In this document: positions 1 to 4,696 of the stretch, in pieces
Position numbering within the stretch: position 1 is the stretch's first letter
Layout: every line of letters starts with the position of its first letter
Source of the DNA: Lachnospiraceae bacterium
GTDB taxonomy: Bacteria > Bacillota_A > Clostridia > Lachnospirales > Lachnospiraceae
Direction of reading: 5' to 3'
Assembly: GCA_017416055.1 (NCBI GenBank)
Contig: JAFQDI010000215.1
Coordinates: 1 to 5,764 of the forward strand
DNA: 5,764 nt
Notes under the pieces: generated by a model
The model's database searches: none
Told to the model about the DNA's origin: nothing
The model's input: the letters and a program-made list of their open reading frames with translations, nothing else
Translations under genes and position numbers: made by a program

Positions 1-617
1 AAGTAATCCACATGAGTGCACTTTTGGGTGTCAATCTGGTGACCACCTTTATCGGCCGTGACCAGACGAAAACCGTCGAGGCGAACTTGGCTATCTTTAT
101 GGAAGTGTGGCCTGAAATTATTGCCTACGCAGAAGAGGAGGGAGTGAAGGTTGCGATTGAAAACTGCCCGATGCTCTTTGGTGCGGATCAGTGGCCCGGC
201 GGACAGAACCTGTTCACCACACCGAAGCTGTGGAGAAAGATGTTTGAATTGATCCCTTCCGACAATTTTGGCATCAACTACGATCCCAGCCACTTCATTT
301 GGCAACAGATCGATTACATCCGTCCGGTTTATGAATTTAAGGACAAGATATTCCATGTTCACTATAAGGACATCAAGATTTATCCCGACAAGCTGAACGA
401 CGTGGGCATTATGGCGTACCCGCTGGAATATATGAGTCCGAAACTTCCGGGGCTTGGCGATGTAAATTGGGGCAGATATGTGTCAGCACTCACGGACATT
501 GGTTACGACGGATGTACCTGTGTGGAGGTCGAGGACAAGGCATTTGAGAGCAGTAAAGAGAAAATCCTTGATTCCGTCGAATTGAGCTATCGATATATGA
601 GACAGTTTGTGATTTGA
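1..617 (+). CDS. Sugar phosphate isomerase/epimerase, TIM barrel (5' end outside the window)
   Basis: This is the C-terminal two thirds of a xylose-isomerase-like (AP endonuclease 2 superfamily) TIM-barrel protein. The frame is open to the left edge: codons 3-11 read Val-Ile-His before the first Met at 12, and that Met lies within the family's LGV..V.TF.GRD strand, so it is not the start. Roughly 100 residues are probably missing. Counting from that Met, the expected divalent-metal site of the barrel is visible: E50 in VAIENCPM, D91 and H94 in NYDPSH, H115/H117 in FHVHYKD, and E172/E174 in VEVED. Members isomerise, epimerise or cleave sugars and keto-sugars in the cytoplasm. Many sit beside Gfo/Idh/MocA oxidoreductases, as here, with the next gene 125 bases downstream. 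The fold is well supported, but the substrate is unknown. The segment with IENCPM and an Asn/Gly-rich loop is quite unlike the second isomerase of this window, so the two are not recent duplicates. Confidence 0.88.
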   Translation, partial: VIHMSALLGVNLVTTFIGRDQTKTVEANLAIFMEVWPEIIAYAEEEGVKVAIENCPMLFGADQWPGGQNLFTTPKLWRKMFELIPSDNFGINYDPSHFIWQQIDYIRPVYEFKDKIFHVHYKDIKIYPDKLNDVGIMAYPLEYMSPKLPGLGDVNWGRYVSALTDIGYDGCTCVEVEDKAFESSKEKILDSVELSYRYMRQFVI

Positions 618-679
618 TTGGAGACATGGAAGGCAGTCCGTAATTGAGATTGTCGATTGGTTAGAGATTATGATATGGG

Positions 680-698
680 TGTCAAAAGTCCTTTGACA
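680..698. promoter_or_regulatory. Inverted repeat, candidate operator ahead of the oxidoreductase gene
   Basis: TGTCAAA (680-686) and TTTGACA (692-698) are perfect 7-base arms separated by AGTCC. The repeat lies 45 bases before the oxidoreductase start codon. The right arm contains TTGACA, a perfect -35 hexamer, but no good -10 hexamer follows at 16-18 bases, so a promoter here is not established. In RNA it would form a short stem with no U-tract, so it is not a convincing terminator. Arms of this length can arise by chance in a window of this size, so it is offered only as a candidate site for a regulator. Confidence 0.3.
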
Positions 699-742
699 TC
701 AGTGATATACGGATTACGTAAACATTTCAGGAGGAAAATCAT

Positions 743-1816
743 ATGAATAAGAAACTTAAAGTTGCAATAATCGGAGCTGGTGGTATTGCCAAGAACGCGC
801 ATCTGCCCGGATATGCGAAGATGGACAACGTAGAGGTCGTGGCTATCTGCGATATCAAGATTGAGAAGGCGAAGAATCTGGCGGAAAAATATAATATTCC
901 GCAGGTGTTTGAACATTACAAAGATGTGTTGGAACTGCCCGAGTTGGATGCCATCGACATTTGTACGCCTAACTATCTTCACTCCACCATTGCTGTTGAG
1001 GCGTTTGAGCATGGTCTTCACGTGTTCTGTGAGAAGCCCGATGCGGTGAGTGTTGCAGAGGCGGAGAAGATGAAGGCTGCAGCTGAGAAGAGTGGCAAGG
1101 TTCTGATGGTGATGAGAAATAACCGCTACATGCAGATTTCCTCTTTCCTGAAGAAATATATTGAAGATGGCAATATGGGCGAGATTTACGCGGCACGTTG
1201 TGGCTGGCAGAGACGCCGCGGTATCCCCGGAAAGGGTGGCTGGTTCACCACCAAAGAGCAGTCCGGCGGTGGCCCGCTGATCGATCTGGGAGTTCATATG
1301 ATCGATTTGACTATTTGGCTGATGGGCAATCCCACACCTGTGGCAGTAAGCGGATGCACCTACTGCAAATTTGCCGATTCTGATGTTTCCGATTCGGTTG
1401 ACTCTGAGTTTGGCGAGAAGAAGAAAGAAGGAACCTATGATGTAGAAGACTTGGCAATGGGCTTTATCCGTTTTGATAACGGTGCCTGCATGCAGATCGA
1501 ATTCTCCTGGGCATCCAATATTGAGCGGGAGCAGAGATTTTTCGAACTTCGTGGAAGCAAGGCCGGCGCATCCTGGTCATCCGCGACACAGAAACTGGGG
1601 ATTTACACCGAGAGTTACGGTAAGACCGTGGATTATTTGCCGAATATTGATAATACAAAGGGCATTCAGATCCATGAGGCGAACCTTCGCCATTTTGTGG
1701 ATGTGGTATTGAACGGGGCAAAGCCCATGTTTGTGCCTCAGCAGGGCATAAACATGGTGAAGATTCTGGAGGCGATTTATAAGTCTGCGGAGATTGGCAA
1801 GGAAGTATTGTTATAA
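743..1816 (+). CDS. Gfo/Idh/MocA-family NAD(P)-dependent oxidoreductase
   Basis: This is a complete 357-residue cytoplasmic dehydrogenase of the glucose-fructose oxidoreductase / inositol dehydrogenase family, which oxidises or reduces a ring hydroxyl/keto group of a sugar or cyclitol using nicotinamide cofactor. The start is set by GGAGG at 730-734, eight bases before ATG. The N-terminal Rossmann domain (about 5-125) carries GAGGIA at 11-16. Asp37 at the end of the second strand favours NAD(H) over NADP(H). ICTPNYLH (73-80) and the family EKP motif (97-99), with its catalytic-type Lys98, follow. The C-terminal alpha/beta domain has GWF at 166-168 and GGPLIDLGVHMIDL at 176-189, supplying the Asp181 and His185 expected at the active site. 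The tail (KILEAIYKSAEIGKEV) is the usual family ending. It sits between two TIM-barrel isomerases, which suggests oxidation coupled to isomerisation or cleavage of a keto-sugar. Inositol 2-dehydrogenase, a glycoside 3-oxidase or another sugar dehydrogenase are all possible; sequence alone does not decide. Confidence 0.93.
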   Translation: MNKKLKVAIIGAGGIAKNAHLPGYAKMDNVEVVAICDIKIEKAKNLAEKYNIPQVFEHYKDVLELPELDAIDICTPNYLHSTIAVEAFEHGLHVFCEKPDAVSVAEAEKMKAAAEKSGKVLMVMRNNRYMQISSFLKKYIEDGNMGEIYAARCGWQRRRGIPGKGGWFTTKEQSGGGPLIDLGVHMIDLTIWLMGNPTPVAVSGCTYCKFADSDVSDSVDSEFGEKKKEGTYDVEDLAMGFIRFDNGACMQIEFSWASNIEREQRFFELRGSKAGASWSSATQKLGIYTESYGKTVDYLPNIDNTKGIQIHEANLRHFVDVVLNGAKPMFVPQQGINMVKILEAIYKSAEIGKEVLL

Positions 1817-1881
1817 CAATATCAGGGTTAAATGCTGTTTGATAATTATACCGTGAAATGCTTATTTTGGGCGATTTACTG

Positions 1882-1886
1882 GGAGG
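1882..1886 (+). promoter_or_regulatory. Ribosome binding site that sets the second isomerase start
   Basis: GGAGG lies seven bases before ATG 1894. It overlaps or is too close to the in-frame ATGs at 1858 and 1888, so 1894 is the supported start. Confidence 0.8.
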
Positions 1887-1893
1887 TATGACA

Positions 1894-2694
1894 ATGAATT
1901 TTCCGGTTGCATTGCAGCTTTATTCCGTTCGCGATGATGCGGCGGCAGACTTTGTCGGAACTCTGAAAAGGGTGAAGAAGATGGGATATGACGGTGTGGA
2001 GTTTGCTGGTCTTTACGGCTATGCTCCGGCAGAGGTGAAAAAACTGTGTGAGGAGATCGGGCTGGTGCCTGTCTCCGCACATATTCCTTTTGTGGATATG
2101 ATGGAAAATCCTGAGCTTCTGAGGGATTACAAGGAGGTTGGATGCCAGTTTGCAGTGATTCCTTATTTGACGGAAGAGTACCGCCCCGGTCAGACGAAGT
2201 TTAAAGAGGTGATCGAAGGTGCGAAGTATCTGGCAGGAAAAGCGGCTGAGATTGGCTTAAAGCTCTGTTACCACAATCACGATTTTGAGTTTGTGAAAGT
2301 GGACGGAGAGTATGCAATCGACATCCTTTACCGTGAGGTTCCCGAATTGATGCCTCAGTTTGACTGCTGTTGGGTGAGCGTGGGCGGCGAGAATCCTGTG
2401 GATTATATCCGAAAGTACGCAGGCCGCCAGGAAATCCTTCATCTGAAGGACTACGTGGGCGGCAAATCGGAAAACATGTACAAGCTGATCGGAATCAATG
2501 AGGGAGAGAAGAAGGCCAAGGGAACCTTTGAGTTCCGCCCGGTCGGATACGGTGTTCAGAATTTTCCTGAGATACTTGCTGCGGCGAAGGAAGTCGACAT
2601 CAAATGGGTGGTGGTGGAGCAGGATGAACCTTCCATGGAAAAAACACCGCTTGAGTGTGCAAAGCTAAGCATCGATTATCTGAGAAACATCTGA
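1894..2694 (+). CDS. Sugar phosphate isomerase/epimerase, TIM barrel (second type)
   Basis: This complete 266-residue xylose-isomerase-like TIM-barrel enzyme has no signal peptide and is presumably cytoplasmic. The start at 1894 is preferred because GGAGG is optimally spaced and the protein then begins directly with the family's first strand, VALQLYSVRDD. An in-frame ATG at 1858 would add 12 residues unlike the family. Visible features are GYDGVEF at 31-37, SAH at 61-63, the hallmark YHNHDFEF at 126-133, Asp157 in the strand usually ending DxxW, HLKD at 183-186, and VEQDEP at 241-246. Together they give the usual acidic/histidine metal-site pattern. Its length and motifs match the group often annotated as sugar phosphate isomerase/epimerase or IolE/IolI-like. 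It lies 77 bases after the oxidoreductase with no terminator between, so co-transcription is likely. The substrate is not determined. A fragment of another oxidoreductase follows immediately in the same frame. Confidence 0.92.
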   Translation: MNFPVALQLYSVRDDAAADFVGTLKRVKKMGYDGVEFAGLYGYAPAEVKKLCEEIGLVPVSAHIPFVDMMENPELLRDYKEVGCQFAVIPYLTEEYRPGQTKFKEVIEGAKYLAGKAAEIGLKLCYHNHDFEFVKVDGEYAIDILYREVPELMPQFDCCWVSVGGENPVDYIRKYAGRQEILHLKDYVGGKSENMYKLIGINEGEKKAKGTFEFRPVGYGVQNFPEILAAAKEVDIKWVVVEQDEPSMEKTPLECAKLSIDYLRNI

Positions 2695-2814
2695 GGAAAG
2701 AACCCGGCGAAGCAGGCGTTGAATTCATCCGGAAGGATGGCCGCAATTCTCGACGGAATCTATCGCTCAGGCAAGTTAGGACGTGAGGTAGAGATTAAGA
2801 TCCCGAAGATCTGA
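2695..2814 (+). pseudogene. C-terminal remnant of a second Gfo/Idh/MocA oxidoreductase
   Basis: Directly after the isomerase TGA, and in the same frame, 39 sense codons run to TGA at 2812-2814. The part from about 2719 reads LNSSGRMAAILDGIYRSGK, followed by LGREVEIKI. This matches the family ending in which a Gly-rich segment precedes IL(D/E)AIY.S...G.EV. The intact oxidoreductase of this window ends the same way (KILEAIYKSAEIGKEV). There is no Rossmann domain, EKP motif or catalytic His, and no credible start with its own binding site, so it is not a functional gene. GAGGAAAG at 2693-2700 may be what is left of the lost gene's ribosome binding site. The simplest reading is an internal deletion that removed about 300 codons. 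The remnant sequence is different enough from the intact copy to be a separate paralogue rather than a partial tandem duplicate. The identification rests on about 30 residues. Confidence 0.65.
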
Positions 2815-3598
2815 TGGAAGATATGCGCTTCCGGTATGTGATGGGAGTTATCTGCATGATTTTTTGGAATGCCCGGTTAAATGACCGGATGGAGCCGAAC
2901 CCAACTTCGCCCGAAACGTCGGCGATCCTGCGATCAGGATTGATTTCGAGAAGCGTGCAAGCCTCATTGACACGGAGAAAATTGATATAGTCGGAGAATC
3001 CCAGTTGAACCCGTTCGTTGAGCAGTCTGGAGATATAATATTTGCTCAGATGAAGTTCTTCTGCAGCCAGGTCCAGGGTCAATTGCTCGCGAAAATGCTT
3101 CTCGCAATAGTTTAGGATGCTCTGAAGCGTGGTTGAGGGAGATTGGGTATGTTCCGTCAGGTGCAATCGGGGGGTGATCTCTGACATCAGAAGGTTGAGA
3201 TGTCCTGCGGTGTGGGTGAGCGGAATATTCGAGTAGGTGGGCGGAAGGCTGCGAATCAGTTCATCCAAGGGACTGCCCGAATCAAGATGGATTAAATTAT
3301 TTTTGGGGGACATGGTCAAAAATTCTTTATCCATACCGAAAATCATATTCGTGGAAAAAAGGATGACAAAGACATCCAGCGGTTGCTCTAATGTGAGATA
3401 ATAGTGTACCTGATTGGGGAAACAGACAAACAGGTCGCCGGGCTGCATGGGTAGCCGAAGATTATCCGCGATGGCGATGCAATTGCCGCTGAGCAGGTAG
3501 ATCATCTCGACTTCTTTATGCAGATGAGGATTGGCTGTCAATTTGTAAGTTCGCCGACAATAATAAGGAGTTTTCTTCTGTTCGTGTTTGATTGCCAT
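2795..3598 (-). CDS. AraC-family transcriptional regulator with cupin-like sensor domain
   Basis: This complete 267-residue DNA-binding regulator has its start fixed by GGAGG (3605-3609 on the complementary strand), six bases before ATG. The N-terminal half (about 15-90) resembles the AraC cupin: NPHLHKEVEMIYLLSG at 23-38 carries the typical H.H..E pattern, followed by LPMQPGDLFVCFPNQVHYY at 49-67. The C-terminal half carries the two helix-turn-helix motifs of the family, at about 173-195 (LDLAAEELHLSKYYISRLLN) and 225-248 (IADVSGEVGFGSIRSFNRAF), ending at ITPITYRK. In the last motif the usual Gly before the TP is replaced by MQI, a mild deviation. It is convergent with the sugar cluster, and its last codons overlap the oxidoreductase remnant by 20 bases. 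Regulators of this type usually sense a sugar or related ligand and act on neighbouring catabolic genes, so control of the upstream cluster is likely but inferred. Confidence 0.93.
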   Translation of the reverse strand: MAIKHEQKKTPYYCRRTYKLTANPHLHKEVEMIYLLSGNCIAIADNLRLPMQPGDLFVCFPNQVHYYLTLEQPLDVFVILFSTNMIFGMDKEFLTMSPKNNLIHLDSGSPLDELIRSLPPTYSNIPLTHTAGHLNLLMSEITPRLHLTEHTQSPSTTLQSILNYCEKHFREQLTLDLAAEELHLSKYYISRLLNERVQLGFSDYINFLRVNEACTLLEINPDRRIADVSGEVGFGSIRSFNRAFQKIMQITPITYRKRISSIRSSGS

Positions 3599-3617
3599 AA
3601 TTCACCTCCGCAAAAAA

Positions 3618-3646
3618 AGTTTATCATGATTCCGACGCAAATTCAA
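3618..3646 (-). promoter_or_regulatory. Candidate promoter of the AraC-family gene
   Basis: On the minus strand, TTGAAT (3641-3646) and TAAACT (3618-3623) are separated by exactly 17 bases, each matching four of six consensus positions. The predicted start point, near 3611, would leave a leader of only about a dozen bases containing GGAGG. It is plausible but weak. Confidence 0.3.
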
Positions 3647-3693
3647 GGGGAAGGTGGATTTGCTTTGATAAAGTGCGGGCGGAGTGAGGTCTA

Positions 3694-3702
3694 TGGTAGA
3701 AT
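3694..3702 (+). promoter_or_regulatory. Candidate extended -10 promoter element for purC
   Basis: TGGTAGAAT fits the extended -10 pattern TGnTATAAT with one mismatch, a form common in Gram-positive promoters. No good -35 hexamer lies 17-18 bases upstream; TTGATA at 3665-3670 is too far away. Transcription from here would give purC an untranslated leader of about 120-125 bases. I saw no recognisable purine riboswitch core or PurBox in that leader. Confidence 0.35.
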
Positions 3703-3775
3703 GGTACAAAAAAAGATTAAAGATTTATAGAAATTTAGGCGGCTAAAATACAAAAAAACTCTTTTCATCTTCATT

Positions 3776-3792
3776 TATTTGTGGTACAAATA
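3776..3792. promoter_or_regulatory. Inverted repeat in the purC leader, possible operator
   Basis: TATTTGT (3776-3782) and ACAAATA (3786-3792) are perfect 7-base arms around GGT, 41 bases before the purC start. Part of it, TGGTACAAA (3782-3790), also occurs at 3702-3710 immediately after the candidate -10, exactly 80 bases away. It could be a protein-binding site or a small RNA hairpin. In AT-rich DNA a repeat of this size may be chance. Confidence 0.25.
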
Positions 3793-3819
3793 TATTGGTT
3801 GTTGTATATAAGCACACAT

Positions 3820-3824
3820 GGAGG
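3820..3824 (+). promoter_or_regulatory. Ribosome binding site that sets the purC start
   Basis: GGAGG lies nine bases before ATG 3834, supporting that start over the in-frame TTG at 3795, which has no binding site. Confidence 0.75.
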
Positions 3825-3833
3825 ATTGTGGCA

Positions 3834-4517
3834 ATGAAGAAAGTATATGAAGGAAAGACAAAAGACGTATATCAGTTGGAAAACGGCAATGTAATGCTGA
3901 AGTTTAAAGATGACTGTACCGGAAAAGACGGCGTGTTTGATCCCGGCGAGAACACAGTTGGTCTGACTATCGAGGGTATCGGCAAGGCTAACCTGCAGAC
4001 CTCTATCTATTATTTTGAACTGCTGAAGGAAGCCGGCATTAAGACCCACTATGTTAGTGCTGATGTTGAGAACGCTACCATGGAAGTTCTTCCTGCCACC
4101 GTATTCGGTCATGGACTTGAGGTAATCTGCCGTCTGGTTGCAACCGGAAGCTTTATCCGTAGATATGGCGAGTATATCGCAAACGGAACTGTTCTGGAGG
4201 GTGGCTATGTAGAGTGTACCTTCAAGAACGATGCGCTGGGAGATCCGCTGGTAACCGGCGAGGGTCTGGCTGCACTGGGTATCATGACTCCTGCGATGTT
4301 CGAGAGCATGAAAGAGCAGACGCTGAAGATCACGAAGATCGTTGCAGATGATCTGAAGTCCATCGGATTGGATCTGTGGGACATCAAGTTCGAGTTCGGT
4401 TACAATAACGGTGAGGTTATCCTGATCGACGAGATTGCGTCCGGAAACATGCGTGTTTATAAGGGCAGCGAGATCGTAGAGCCGGTAGAGCTGACGAAAT
4501 TGATTCTGAACAGATAA
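3834..4517 (+). CDS. purC: Phosphoribosylaminoimidazole-succinocarboxamide (SAICAR) synthase
   Basis: This 227-residue enzyme catalyses the ATP-dependent joining of CAIR and aspartate to give SAICAR in de novo purine synthesis in the cytoplasm. The start at 3834 is chosen for its GGAGG and because the protein then opens with the family's [13 protein letters not shown] nucleotide-binding strand. Other visible landmarks are [10 protein letters not shown] at 24-33, [14 protein letters not shown] at 99-112, [10 protein letters not shown] at 131-140, the signature-like LWDIKFEFG at 181-189, and GEVILIDE at 193-200. After this, classical PurC proteins have a (S)PD..R.W segment, whereas here it is [10 protein letters not shown]. 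The protein also ends soon afterwards, about ten residues shorter than the Escherichia coli enzyme. These traits fit a divergent PurC type rather than damage, since the frame is intact and all core motifs are present. No other pur gene is in the window. It is divergent from the AraC gene and followed by a strong terminator, so it is probably a single-gene transcript. Confidence 0.94.
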   Translation: MKKVYEGKTKDVYQLENGNVMLKFKDDCTGKDGVFDPGENTVGLTIEGIGKANLQTSIYYFELLKEAGIKTHYVSADVENATMEVLPATVFGHGLEVICRLVATGSFIRRYGEYIANGTVLEGGYVECTFKNDALGDPLVTGEGLAALGIMTPAMFESMKEQTLKITKIVADDLKSIGLDLWDIKFEFGYNNGEVILIDEIASGNMRVYKGSEIVEPVELTKLILNR

Positions 4518-4554
4518 GTAAAGCATTTTTTTGAGAGGAGCAACAAACGGCATC

Positions 4555-4644
4555 ATGAGCGACGATGACAGTGACAACGGAAATACGATTCCATTGTGTC
4601 ATGTGTTGATTAGTATGGGACATAGCCTGCATTTACGAGAGTAA
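4555..4644 (+). CDS. Very small ORF after purC, doubtful
   Basis: A 29-codon ORF begins with ATG at 4555 and ends at TAA 4642-4644, inside the loop of the terminator hairpin. The product would start with an acidic Ser/Asp-rich run (MSDDDSDNGN) followed by a short hydrophobic stretch with one Cys and two His. GAGGAG at 4535-4540 is 14 bases from the ATG, longer than usual. I do not recognise the sequence. Overlap with the hairpin means translation would interfere with termination, which argues either for a leader-peptide role or, more likely, that this is not a gene. Confidence 0.12.
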   Translation: MSDDDSDNGNTIPLCHVLISMGHSLHLRE

Positions 4645-4664
4645 AAGGGAGGCTATGTCCTTTT
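4618..4664 (+). terminator. Rho-independent terminator after purC
   Basis: GGACATAGCCT (4618-4628) pairs perfectly with AGGCTATGTCC (4650-4660), an 11-base-pair stem followed directly by TTTT. Inside the loop a second stem, TTTAC (4632-4636) with GTAAA (4641-4645), is capped by GAGA, a GNRA-type tetraloop, making a long stacked hairpin. The U-run is short and is interrupted by GCGC, but the stem strength and position support termination of purC transcription. There is no T-run on the other strand, so it appears one-directional. It also insulates the following membrane-protein gene. Confidence 0.75.
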
Positions 4665-4684
4665 GCGCTTAAAATCAACATATG

Positions 4685-4689
4685 GGAGG
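4685..4689 (+). promoter_or_regulatory. Ribosome binding site that sets a TTG start
   Basis: GGAGG lies seven bases before TTG 4697. It is inside the reading frame that would follow the alternative ATG at 4682, which itself has no upstream binding site. This supports TTG as the initiation codon. Confidence 0.7.
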
Positions 4690-4696
4690 TATTATT

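Noticed and set aside
668..1297. Long ORF on the minus strand opposite the oxidoreductase
   Set aside because: It is antisense to a gene with clear family motifs, shows no recognisable domain or ribosome binding site, and has the composition expected of a shadow frame.
1858..1893. Earlier ATG start for the second isomerase
   Set aside because: ATG 1858 has no binding site, whereas GGAGG 1882-1886 suits ATG 1894, where family similarity begins.
2721..2749. Hairpin CATCC-GGAA-GGATG flanked by GAATT/AATTC as a terminator between the convergent genes
   Set aside because: The stem is short and bulged, with no T-run on either side, and it lies within the coding remnant.
3795..3833. Upstream TTG start for purC adding 13 residues
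   Set aside because: There is no ribosome binding site before TTG 3795, the added residues are not part of the PurC family, and GGAGG is well placed for ATG 3834.
3599..3833. Purine riboswitch or PurBox upstream of purC
   Set aside because: I looked for the conserved riboswitch core and CGAAC-type boxes and saw neither.
4526..4532. Run of seven T just after the purC stop as a terminator
   Set aside because: No stem precedes it. The strong hairpin at 4618-4660 is the better terminator.
3771..4577. 268-codon ORF on the minus strand opposite purC
   Set aside because: It lies wholly antisense to purC, which has unmistakable motifs. The translated minus-strand sequence has no recognisable family.
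4682..4696. ATG 4682 as start of the CNNM/CorC-type gene
   Set aside because: It overlaps the GGGAGGT that serves TTG 4697 and has no purine-rich site of its own upstream. It cannot be fully excluded.
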